Origin: Lewinella sp. JB7
GTDB taxonomy: Bacteria > Bacteroidota > Bacteroidia > Chitinophagales > Saprospiraceae
Assembly: GCF_024297185.1 (NCBI RefSeq)
Contig: NZ_JANCTD010000002.1
Coordinates: forward strand, 558,001-622,000
DNA length: 64,000 nt
Direction of reading: 5' to 3'
Of the stretch, positions 7,379-15,874 are shown piece after piece; positions within the stretch are counted from its first letter, which is position 1; every line of letters starts with the position of its first letter. Under the pieces are notes generated by a model. That model did not search any database. It had not been told where the DNA came from and saw only the letters and a program-made list of their open reading frames with translations. The translations under genes and the position numbers were made by a program.

Positions 7379-9046
7379 CTAGGTGTGGTGATGGATGCTT
7401 TCCTCCAGGTAAGGATCGTGCTTCGGCTCCAGTCTCGCCTTGCTCAGGCCGCTCATGACGAAGAACAGGAAGCCTCCCAGGAAGCCCAGGAAAGTACCGA
7501 TCTCCAGCAAACCGGGAAGGGTGTATCCCGATTTGAAACCCAGCGTATGCGCCTCTCCCTCATCATGGCCACCGGCCGCATCGAGGTGCCCGAGCATTTC
7601 CTGATCTTCGATGTATTCCTCCTGGATAAAGTGATTCGGCTCGAATACGTCGACTTCGTTGCGGTCCATAATGGCCTCGAATTCCCGGGGGCCTTCGGTA
7701 CCGTCACCCGTGGGCGGACCGCCACGGAAGTCCGTGGTAGCGGGAACGCCGGCTTCGGGTTCCGCCGCCGTGATTCTCCGACCGGGTGATTCAATCGCGG
7801 ATCCGGTAGTGGCGTCGGCCGGCTCCAGATTGGTTCCTTGTTCGAGATCGGTGGCGTCGGCGTACTTTTCTTCCGGAGCGGCCTCTTCGTGAGTTGCGGC
7901 GGCTTCGCCGGCGTGATCGGTAGCTGCTCCACCGTGATCCATCGTCGCGTGCTCTTCCTCGGTTCCGTGACCGCCTTCGTGGGCGGCCATCTCTACGAGG
8001 GTCAGTCGGGCACCCGGCTTGATCATGTTGAAGTAGTCCAGCCAGTGGCCGAAGAATACGAAGGCGGAGGCGAAGAAGAGCGTACCCATCTTGCGCTTCG
8101 TGTCATTGCGCATCAGGATGAAGAAGGGCAGCACGAAGTTGATGCCGAGATTCAGCCAGAAGAGCACCGGATAGTTATCGAAGCGCTCGCGGAAGTAGAT
8201 GGTCTCCTCCCCTACGTTGGCGTACCAAATGAGCATGAACTGGCTGAACCAGAGGTAGGTCCAGAAGATCGAGATCGCGAACAGGTACTTGCCGAGGTCA
8301 TGGAAGTGCTCCTCATTGACGCCCAGGTAGTATCCCCGGCTCTTGAGGTAGATCAGCAGCATGATGGTCAGGGCGGTCATCGCAACGAACAGTGAGGCCG
8401 TCGCGTACCAGGCGAACATGGTTGAGTACCAGTGGCTGTCGATCGACATAATCCACTGCCAGATCAGCGCCGCGCTCGTAAAGCCGAAAATGGGCAGAAA
8501 GATGGCGGCGTACTTTTTATACCGGCGGTAGTAAGTGAATTCCCGGTCAGTAGTGTCATCGTCCTCGGCGATGCTGATGTTGCGCATCTTTCCGAGCAGA
8601 AAGTACCAGAGGCCCACGAAGCCGATGGTCCCGAAGGTGAACCACCACTTGTTGAGGAAGGACGACTTATGGGTAAGGATAGCGTCCTCCAGGACTGCAG
8701 CCTCGTCGTTCCAGTGGTAGAGGTGGTGACTGTGCGTCCAGACACCTACAATGATGACCCCCATCAGGAACAGGCCGGGAAGCAGGAAACTGGCGAAGCT
8801 CTCCCAGACCCGCTTGAACTGGACGAACCAGCCGGCGTAGGCCGTCGTGAAGGCTGCCAGGGCGAAGCCGGCCAGGGCGGCGATGCCGAGGAAGAAGACG
8901 GAGTTGTGGAGGAAGTTGGTCCAGAAGCGCATGTGGTGCCCCTCCCCACCGTCGGCGAAGTAGCTGATCACGAGACAAACCAGTCCGACGCCCATCAGTA
9001 CTAGGTTGGTCGTCTTTGCGCGGGAAGAGAATACAAAGTTCTCCAT
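7379..9046 (-). CDS. actF: Alternative complex III subunit ActF (quinol:cytochrome c oxidoreductase quinone-binding subunit)
   Basis: A 555-residue polytopic protein with about ten membrane helices, homologous in layout to ActC/NrfD-type quinone-site subunits of alternative complex III. Conserved parts include IMSIDSHWYSTMF (about residue 200) and the final helix GLLEIGTFLGFLGGFLFFV (about 513-531). Between the penultimate and last helix it carries an extra segment of about 145 residues (355-500) that is low-complexity, acidic and rich in His, Gly, Ala and Thr (for example GGHGTEEEHATMDHGG). The function of that insertion is unknown. The gene is the last act gene, 56 bases after actE and 126 bases before coxII. 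Confidence 0.9.
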   Translation of the reverse strand: MENFVFSSRAKTTNLVLMGVGLVCLVISYFADGGEGHHMRFWTNFLHNSVFFLGIAALAGFALAAFTTAYAGWFVQFKRVWESFASFLLPGLFLMGVIIVGVWTHSHHLYHWNDEAAVLEDAILTHKSSFLNKWWFTFGTIGFVGLWYFLLGKMRNISIAEDDDTTDREFTYYRRYKKYAAIFLPIFGFTSAALIWQWIMSIDSHWYSTMFAWYATASLFVAMTALTIMLLIYLKSRGYYLGVNEEHFHDLGKYLFAISIFWTYLWFSQFMLIWYANVGEETIYFRERFDNYPVLFWLNLGINFVLPFFILMRNDTKRKMGTLFFASAFVFFGHWLDYFNMIKPGARLTLVEMAAHEGGHGTEEEHATMDHGGAATDHAGEAAATHEEAAPEEKYADATDLEQGTNLEPADATTGSAIESPGRRITAAEPEAGVPATTDFRGGPPTGDGTEGPREFEAIMDRNEVDVFEPNHFIQEEYIEDQEMLGHLDAAGGHDEGEAHTLGFKSGYTLPGLLEIGTFLGFLGGFLFFVMSGLSKARLEPKHDPYLEESIHHHT

Positions 9047-9102
9047 GAAAGTATTCGGTTTTGGGGCGGCGGACTCGCTCCCCTGGTGTGCGTTGCGGAT
9101 GC

Positions 9103-10023
9103 TTATTTCTTGCGGAGGGTGGATTGAGCACTTCCGCCGGCGGGGGCGGCATCGCTCATCATCTCGGCGTCGGGTCCCTGCTCCTGATCCGTGATCTGTT
9201 GGGCCATGGGGTCAAAATCGACGAGCGGGGTGGCGACGGACGGGCTGAAGGTGTTCAGCTCCTGGTTGTATTCCGTACCGTTTTCCTTCGCCTGTATGCT
9301 CCGGATGTAGTGAATGACCTGCCAGCGTTCCTCGTAGTTCATCTTGTCGGCGTATGCACCCATCACATTGTAGCCGTACATGATGGCGTGGTAGTAGCGC
9401 ATATTCGAAGCTTCCAGGAACTCGGGGCGCAGAAAGCTCGCCGGTGCGGCGGGGTACTTGGCCTGCGGGTTCTTATCTAAATCGTAGATGTAACCCAGAC
9501 CGTTACCGGCTTCTCCGTGACAGATCGCGCAGAAGATGTTGTAGAGGTTACCGCCCCGGATCATGCCCTCGTCGGTGATGGGGAACGGATTGGCCATATT
9601 ATCCGCGATCGCCGCCTCCCGGCCTTCGGGGGTGTCTTCGTAGTAGTAGGGTACGTGACCGTTCGTAGGGATCGCCATGGCGTTCAGGTGATCACCATCC
9701 ACGATTGAGCCGCGCATGCTCTCGGCGTCGTCCAATTGCGCGGGTGGGCGCATACCCGGGGAGTAGGATCCGGCGTAACCCCGCGGAACGGTACCGGAGA
9801 CCGTATACTTGGGGTAGACCAGTTCGCCCAGGGGAATGGTGGAGCGGTCGTTCCAGGTATTGTAATAGTAGTAGTTGTAGGTATTGGCCTCCACGGCGAT
9901 CGAGTGTGCCATGTCGGGCATGTACTCGCTTCCGGGGAAGTTCTCTTCCGCGTCGCTGCAGGCCGTGACGATCACGGCAAAGGCGAGGGAAACGGCCAGT
10001 ATTCGCAGATTGGTCATGCTCAT
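9103..10023 (-). CDS. actE: Alternative complex III monoheme cytochrome c subunit ActE (lipoprotein)
   Basis: A 306-residue lipoprotein cytochrome. The signal peptide ends in a lipobox (VTAC, Cys22), so the mature protein is membrane-anchored outside the cytoplasm. One heme-binding motif CAICH lies near residue 165, and a Met ligand is likely in the following YNVMGAYADKMNYEERW region. ActE is the mobile or terminal electron carrier of ACIII, passing electrons toward cytochrome c or the oxidase. A second ATG two codons in (10017) is an equally possible start. It lies between actD and actF. Confidence 0.92.
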   Translation of the reverse strand: MSMTNLRILAVSLAFAVIVTACSDAEENFPGSEYMPDMAHSIAVEANTYNYYYYNTWNDRSTIPLGELVYPKYTVSGTVPRGYAGSYSPGMRPPAQLDDAESMRGSIVDGDHLNAMAIPTNGHVPYYYEDTPEGREAAIADNMANPFPITDEGMIRGGNLYNIFCAICHGEAGNGLGYIYDLDKNPQAKYPAAPASFLRPEFLEASNMRYYHAIMYGYNVMGAYADKMNYEERWQVIHYIRSIQAKENGTEYNQELNTFSPSVATPLVDFDPMAQQITDQEQGPDAEMMSDAAPAGGSAQSTLRKK

Positions 10024-10040
10024 ATTAATTGTAGGGCGGT

Positions 10041-10640
10041 TTACGCCGGAACCATTTTACGGTGAACGGTTTCGACACCGGTGCGATCGAAGTAATCGCG
10101 CAGTTGGTCTACGCCTTCCCCGCTCATGTCGGTCACGTCGAAGGCGATACAGAATTTGTCATCGGTGATGCGGTCGTGAAGCCGCCGGGGAGCGGCTCCG
10201 GGGCCGAGACCGTTGATGATGTAGAACACCGTGACCATGCCTACGGAGGCGAACAGTACGGTCAATTCGAAGGTGATCGGAATGAAGGCCGGTACCGACC
10301 AGTACGGCTTTCCACCAAAAATGATGGGCCAGTCGCGGGTGAACACCCAGGTCATGAACCCGAATCCGAACAAACACCCGATGGTTCCGAAGATGAAGCC
10401 GGCGATGTGCAGACGGCTTTCTTCCAGTCCGAGCAGCGGATCGAGACCGTGTACGGGGAAGGGCGTGTATACGTCATCGATGTCGAGGTGGTCGGCGTTC
10501 GCCGCCTTGACGGCATCGAGCAGTTTGACTTCGTCGTCGTAGAGGCCGAAGAGAATATCGCGGCCCGCCACGACGGTGCTGCTGTTGTGATGAGGCACTG
10601 CACCCGCGGCCCCGTCCCGTTCTATTTTTATTGTAGCCAT
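10041..10640 (-). CDS. actD: Alternative complex III subunit ActD (DUF3341)
   Basis: A 199-residue protein with a soluble N-terminal part (DILFGLYDDEVKLLDAVKAAN, a DUF3341 hallmark), two central hydrophobic helices and a cytoplasmic tail. ActD is a non-redox scaffold subunit of ACIII next to the ActC/ActF quinone subunits. It starts MATIKIERDG, 22 bases after the actC stop, with actE following after 17 bases. Confidence 0.93.
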   Translation of the reverse strand: MATIKIERDGAAGAVPHHNSSTVVAGRDILFGLYDDEVKLLDAVKAANADHLDIDDVYTPFPVHGLDPLLGLEESRLHIAGFIFGTIGCLFGFGFMTWVFTRDWPIIFGGKPYWSVPAFIPITFELTVLFASVGMVTVFYIINGLGPGAAPRRLHDRITDDKFCIAFDVTDMSGEGVDQLRDYFDRTGVETVHRKMVPA

Positions 10641-10662
10641 AATATTGGTCGCGTTGTGAGTT

Positions 10663-12162
10663 CTAGTCTAGGGGTTTGTCCTTCTCGCCGTCGATGTCGA
10701 CGGTTCCTCCGGCCTGCAGGTCATTAACCTCCGGGGCAACGGTCTTCCCGTGGTGAACCACTTTGGACGTGTGACCGTGGGCGTGCGCTACGGCATTGGG
10801 ACCGATGTACTGATCGCCCGCCGTCTTGAGGATACTCTTGATCTCGGCGATCGCCACGACGGGAGCGACGCGGGTAAAGATGAGGAACAGGGTGAAGAAC
10901 AATCCGAGCGTACCGATGAAGATGCAGATCTCCACCCAGGTAGGCACGTAGTAGCTCCAGCTGGAGGGAAGGTAATCGCGGGCAAGGGTGGTGGCAATGA
11001 TTACGAAGCGCTCAAACCACATACCGATGTTGATGAAGATCGACATGAAGAAGGTCCAGAAGAGGCTGGTGCGCAGGCGCTTGCTCCAGAAGATCTGGGG
11101 CGAGATAACGTTGCACAGCATCATGCCGATGTAACTCCAGTAGTAAGGTCCGAGAACCCGGTTGAGGAAGGCGAATTGCTCGTAGATGTACCCCGAGTAC
11201 CAGGCGATGAAGAGCTCGGTCAGGTAGGCTACCCCGACGATGGAGCCGGTGAGCAGGATGACCTTATTCATCGATTCAATGTGCTCGATGGTGATGTAGT
11301 CTTCCAGGTGCAGCACCTTGCGGGCGATGAGCATCAGCGTAAGTACCATCGCGAAGCCGGAGAAGATCGCCCCGGCTACGAAGTAGGGAGGGAAGATCGT
11401 GGTGTGCCATCCGGGAATGACGGAGGTCGCGAAGTCAAAGGATACGATGGTGTGAACCGAAAGTACCAGCGGCGTAGCCAGACCGGCCAGGATCAGGGAG
11501 AGGCTCTCCCACCGTTGCCAGTGCTTGGCCGACCCGTTCCAGCCGAAGCTGAAGATCCCGTAGATCTTTTTGCGCAGCCCCACCGCCCGGTCGCGGACGG
11601 TAGCCAGATCGGGAACCAGACCGGCGTACCAGAACAGCAGCGAAACGGTGAAGTAGGTCGAAATGGCGAATACGTCCCACAGCAGCGGGCTGTTGAAGTT
11701 CACCCACAGAGGTCCGCGGGTATTGGGGTACGGGAAGATGAAGATCGCCAACCAGAGGCGCCCCATGTGAATGAGGGGGAACTGACCGGCACACATAACC
11801 GCGAAGATGGTCATGGCTTCCGCGGCCCGGTTCACCCCGGTACGCCACTTCTGGCGGAACAGGAGAAGAATGGCCGAGATCAGCGTTCCGGCGTGGCCGA
11901 TACCTACCCACCATACGAAGTTGGTGATGTCCCAACCCCAGTTGATCGTCCGGTTGAGGTTCCAGGAACCAATACCGACCCAGATCGTCCAGGCTACGCT
12001 GAAGGCGAACAAGCCGAGACAGATCACGGAGATGATGAAGGTGATTACCCACGACAGCGAGGGGGCCGTCTCGGTCGGACGGCAGATGTCCTCGGTGATC
12101 TGGTGGTAGGTCTTATGCCCCGTGATCAGCGGTTGGCGTACCGGTGCTATATGTCCACTCAT
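10663..12162 (-). CDS. actC: Alternative complex III quinone-binding subunit ActC (NrfD family)
   Basis: A 499-residue NrfD/PsrC-type membrane protein with about ten helices. It includes WGWDITNFVWWVGIGHAGTLISA near residue 75, which forms part of the quinol site in this family, and a His-containing C-terminal tail (AHAHGHTSK). It probably oxidises menaquinol and passes electrons to the Fe-S clusters of ActB. The order actA-B-C-D-E-F is conserved here. The 111-base gap upstream of it shows no strong promoter. Confidence 0.95.
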   Translation of the reverse strand: MSGHIAPVRQPLITGHKTYHQITEDICRPTETAPSLSWVITFIISVICLGLFAFSVAWTIWVGIGSWNLNRTINWGWDITNFVWWVGIGHAGTLISAILLLFRQKWRTGVNRAAEAMTIFAVMCAGQFPLIHMGRLWLAIFIFPYPNTRGPLWVNFNSPLLWDVFAISTYFTVSLLFWYAGLVPDLATVRDRAVGLRKKIYGIFSFGWNGSAKHWQRWESLSLILAGLATPLVLSVHTIVSFDFATSVIPGWHTTIFPPYFVAGAIFSGFAMVLTLMLIARKVLHLEDYITIEHIESMNKVILLTGSIVGVAYLTELFIAWYSGYIYEQFAFLNRVLGPYYWSYIGMMLCNVISPQIFWSKRLRTSLFWTFFMSIFINIGMWFERFVIIATTLARDYLPSSWSYYVPTWVEICIFIGTLGLFFTLFLIFTRVAPVVAIAEIKSILKTAGDQYIGPNAVAHAHGHTSKVVHHGKTVAPEVNDLQAGGTVDIDGEKDKPLD

Positions 12163-12273
12163 GAAGTACGTTTTAGGATTTACGCGCTGCGGCCTTAGGC
12201 GCTAAGTGCTTGATCGTTCGCAACTTGTAAATCAAATAGCTTTTGGCTGTGGCTTGTTTTATAATTCTTAGGC

Positions 12274-15200
12274 TTACGCGTCCAGGGCTTCCACGGGGTT
12301 ATGGACCCGGGCGGCATAGAATACGGAAGATTGGGTATTGGTCTCCTCAAGTACCAGGTAGTTGAGGGGGTTTTCGAGCTTGCGGGTCACGTCGCCCTGA
12401 CGGTTGTTGCGGTCGCCGAAGGTGATCGCTCCCGTGGGGCAGGCCGTCTGACAGGCCGTCCGCACGTCGGAGTCGCGCAGCGCACGCTTCTCGATCTTGG
12501 CGGTCAGCTTACCCGACTGCAGGCGCTGGGCGCAGAAGCTACACTTCTCAATGACGCCGCGGCTACGGACCGTCACGTCGGGGTTCAGGACCATCCGGGT
12601 GAGGTTGTCGGCGCCGAAGGGAAGTTCCTCGTCGTTGATTTCCGGCTCGTTGCTGCTGAACAGGTCGGCGGTAGTGTAGTCCAGCCAGTTGAAGCGCCGC
12701 ACCTTGTAGGGGCAGTTGTTGGCGCAGTACCGGGTACCGATACAGCGGTTGTAGATCATCTGGTTAGCGCCTTCGTCGCTGTGCTGGGTAGCGTTGACCG
12801 GACAGACGTTCTCACAGGGCGCGTTGTCGCAGTGCTGGCACATCATCGGCTGGTACACGGCACGGGGATTCTCGATGTCGCCGTAGAAGTAGCGATCGAT
12901 CCGGAGCCACTTCATCTCGTGGTGGCGCCATACTTCGTACTTGCCCACGACGGGCACGTTGTTTTCCGCTACACAGGCCACCTCACAGGCCGCGCAACCG
13001 ATACAGGCCGTCAGGTCGACGTGCATCGCCCACCAGTGTCCCTGGCTGTAGATGTCCTTGGCGTACTCCTCGTAGGGGTACAGCGTCTGTTCGTTGAGGT
13101 GCTGAGATTCGGAACGACGCTCGGCGATGTGCTCGCGCAGTTCGGGCAGTTCCTCGAAGGTGCCCTGGAAAATGATCGAGCGCTTGGTCAGGCCGCCCTG
13201 CATCCCCTCCCCGAGTTCCATGACCGTAGCCTCGTCGACGTGGAAGGGCTCCAGGTAGGCCTGCTGCTCCTCCGTCAGTTCGCCGGCGATCACCTCACGG
13301 TCGCCCGTTTGCTTGTTGTAGTAGGTCTTGCCCGCCTCGTTCTGGGTGGTAAGGCCCATGGTGTGGTGGTACTGTACGCTGGCGAACTCCTCTTCGGTAT
13401 CTACCTTCCCCGACACGGCGGCATCGGTCGAGAAGTACTGCACGTAACCGTCCTCGTCGACGGTAAGCCAGGGATAGACATTCACGCCGATGCCGTTGCC
13501 CAGTCCAGCCCCGGCCGCGCCGGTCATCTGCCGACCGTAGCCGATAGCCAGACCGAAGGTACCGGGCTGCTGACCGAATTGCCGCACGACGGTTACCTTC
13601 TCCGCGGTGGCCTCATCGCCGTTCACCGTGACGGTTACCTGGTCGGCCTTGCCCTTATACTCTTCGGGGTTCAGATCCTTGTAGGAGGTGTAGCTGTTGC
13701 CCCCTTCCCAGGATACCGGGATCGTGAGGTAGTTGCCCCAGACGGTCCGGGTGACGGGATCGGGTACTTCCAGCAGCCACGGGTTGTTGCCGTAGACCCC
13801 GTTGCCCATGTTGACGGTTTCGTAGAATGCGATCTCGTTCTCCGTTTCGGCGGCGGCAGGAATACCGCGGGTAGCGGCACTGGCGTCGAAGCGTGCAGCA
13901 ACTCCGTCGGTCGTTTCGGTATCGGGCGCGGACGCAGGAGCGGTAGATAGCCCCCGATAAGACAATCCGTAATCGTTGACGTAGCCGGTGGCCTCGTTGT
14001 TAAATACCCCATCGTGGAGAGCGCTGTCCCAGAAGGAGCGGAAGCTGGCAAACCGGGACTGGCTGGCGAAGGCGCCTTCCTGCCAGTTACGCTTTACGTA
14101 TTCCATGTAGGGCTGCTCGGCGGAGGCGTCGTAACGCTCAGTTTCACCGGCCCAGATGAGTAAGCTCTCGCCTTCCTGGCGGGTGCCGTAGCGGTTGACG
14201 CTGGCAAAGATCGGTACGATAGAGGGTTGTACGAGGGAGTAAACGCCCTGGACCGGCTCCGCATCACCCCAACTTTCCAGGTAGTGGTGCGTGGGCGTTA
14301 CGTATTCGCAAAGTTGGGTCGTCTCGGTCGGCACCGTGCTGGTACTGATGGTCAGCATGCGGCGGAAGCCGGCGGCGATGGGGTCGTCCGGCAGCGCGTC
14401 GTCGCGGTCGCCGTCATTCTCCTCCTTGGCATCTGCCTGCTCGCTCCGGTCGTCAATCTCGCCCAGATTCGTCGAACCCATGCGTCCGAAGTCGGGATCA
14501 TTGCGCCGCAGGGCGGCGGAGAACTGTCCGGCCCAGGCGTTGTCGAAGGCGGGGTTGGCGCCGTCGAGCACGATGAGGGCGTCCACCGATCCGTTTTCGA
14601 GCTCGCCGACGAGGCGGGCCATATCCTGGTCGCTACCCTGCCGTTGCAGGCTCCAGCGATTGGTTTCGATGGTGCTGCCGTAGCTGCCCAACGCCTGGTT
14701 GATGGCGATCACGAGCTGCTGCTCGTAGAGATTGTTGTTGCCACTGACGACCAGGGCGGCGCCGTTGGCGGCCCGTAGTTCGCGGGCCAGGGCGTCGATC
14801 TTGGCGGATGCCGCCGCGTCGAGTCCGGCGGCGGGTCCTCCCCCGACGATGGCGTTGTACAGTCCCAGTACGGCCTGGGCCTGCTGACTGGGCTTAACCA
14901 TGATGCGGTTATCGGCGTTGGAGCCGGTCAGGCTCATGTGGCTCTCGATCTGCACGTGGCGCGACATCCGGCGGCCGTCGGTCCGGCGTCCGGTGGCGTA
15001 CTGGCGGGCGTACTCCACGGGGGAGATCCAGGTGCCGAGGAAGTCCGCGTTGATGCCGACGATGACGTTGGCGTTGTCGAAGCGGTAGTGGGGCACGGCA
15101 CGAACGCCGAAGGCCGCTTGGTGAGCGTCGAGCAGGGCCGATGAGGAGATCGGGTCGTACTGCACGAGCACCGTGTTGCCGGGCATACGATTCTTGAAGT

Positions 15201-15798
15201 CGCGGATGGCTGACTTGAGCGAGGGGCTCAGAATGGTATGCGATAGGATGCGGATCTCACGGCAGTCGGCGAGGCGATCGGCGATCTCGCCGTCCAGTAC
15301 TTCCCAGCTGGGATTATCGGCGTAGCGACGCGCGCGCTGCACCTTGCCCCCCCGGATGCGGGCGGGACCGTCGAAGCGGCTCGTATCGTACATGGTCAGC
15401 ACGCTGGCCTGGGCCCGGGCGCTGGTTCCTCCCTCCGTGATCGGGCTCATGCTGTTGCCCTCGATCTTGATCGGACGGCCCTCCCGGGTCTTGACGAGTA
15501 CGGGTACGTAGTCGCCGCCCTGCACGAAGGTCGAAGCGAAGTAGGTGGCGACGCCGGGAACGATGGTATCCGGCTTGGAGACGTAGGGGATCGCCTTACG
15601 GACGGGAATGTCGCAGGAGGCGATAGTGGCTGCGGTCATGCCGAAGCCGAGGTACTTGAGAAAGTCCCGGCGGCTGGCCTCCAGTTTGGGGTTTTCGATG
15701 TGATCCTGAGCAACCTCACCGTCGGTAGCCGTCCGGTATTCGGGGGTAGCTTCGAGTTGATCGGTTCCTATCCAGACGTTGTTGACTTGCTTCTTCAT
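12274..15798 (-). CDS. actB: Alternative complex III Fe-S subunit ActB (TAT-exported molybdopterin oxidoreductase-like fusion)
   Basis: This 1174-residue protein starts with a Tat signal around residues 43-70 (SRRDFLKYLGF) that is followed by a possible lipobox (IASC). The N-terminal two thirds resemble a molybdopterin oxidoreductase large subunit, which in known ACIII has lost the molybdenum cofactor. The C-terminal part (about 925-1130) is a ferredoxin-like electron wire with four cysteine blocks: CIGCAACEVAC, CQHCDNAPCENVC, CIGTRYCANNC, and CSFC with CQTAC. It acts on the extracytoplasmic face between ActC and ActA. An acidic low-complexity stretch (EQADAKEENDGDRDDALPDD) occurs near residue 445. 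Confidence 0.95.
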   Translation of the reverse strand: MKKQVNNVWIGTDQLEATPEYRTATDGEVAQDHIENPKLEASRRDFLKYLGFGMTAATIASCDIPVRKAIPYVSKPDTIVPGVATYFASTFVQGGDYVPVLVKTREGRPIKIEGNSMSPITEGGTSARAQASVLTMYDTSRFDGPARIRGGKVQRARRYADNPSWEVLDGEIADRLADCREIRILSHTILSPSLKSAIRDFKNRMPGNTVLVQYDPISSSALLDAHQAAFGVRAVPHYRFDNANVIVGINADFLGTWISPVEYARQYATGRRTDGRRMSRHVQIESHMSLTGSNADNRIMVKPSQQAQAVLGLYNAIVGGGPAAGLDAAASAKIDALARELRAANGAALVVSGNNNLYEQQLVIAINQALGSYGSTIETNRWSLQRQGSDQDMARLVGELENGSVDALIVLDGANPAFDNAWAGQFSAALRRNDPDFGRMGSTNLGEIDDRSEQADAKEENDGDRDDALPDDPIAAGFRRMLTISTSTVPTETTQLCEYVTPTHHYLESWGDAEPVQGVYSLVQPSIVPIFASVNRYGTRQEGESLLIWAGETERYDASAEQPYMEYVKRNWQEGAFASQSRFASFRSFWDSALHDGVFNNEATGYVNDYGLSYRGLSTAPASAPDTETTDGVAARFDASAATRGIPAAAETENEIAFYETVNMGNGVYGNNPWLLEVPDPVTRTVWGNYLTIPVSWEGGNSYTSYKDLNPEEYKGKADQVTVTVNGDEATAEKVTVVRQFGQQPGTFGLAIGYGRQMTGAAGAGLGNGIGVNVYPWLTVDEDGYVQYFSTDAAVSGKVDTEEEFASVQYHHTMGLTTQNEAGKTYYNKQTGDREVIAGELTEEQQAYLEPFHVDEATVMELGEGMQGGLTKRSIIFQGTFEELPELREHIAERRSESQHLNEQTLYPYEEYAKDIYSQGHWWAMHVDLTACIGCAACEVACVAENNVPVVGKYEVWRHHEMKWLRIDRYFYGDIENPRAVYQPMMCQHCDNAPCENVCPVNATQHSDEGANQMIYNRCIGTRYCANNCPYKVRRFNWLDYTTADLFSSNEPEINDEELPFGADNLTRMVLNPDVTVRSRGVIEKCSFCAQRLQSGKLTAKIEKRALRDSDVRTACQTACPTGAITFGDRNNRQGDVTRKLENPLNYLVLEETNTQSSVFYAARVHNPVEALDA

Positions 15799-15874
15799 TC
15801 AACTTTACTTTGGGTACGGGCAGTGGGGCCGTTCCCGGAAATCCGCCAGGGCGGTAAATTTTTAAGATGGTCCT

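Noticed and set aside
10750-12198. A 482-codon plus-strand frame opposite actC (similar cases opposite actB, coxI and actA)
   Set aside because: Shadow of the conserved minus-strand gene; the composition is low-complexity and shows no domain.
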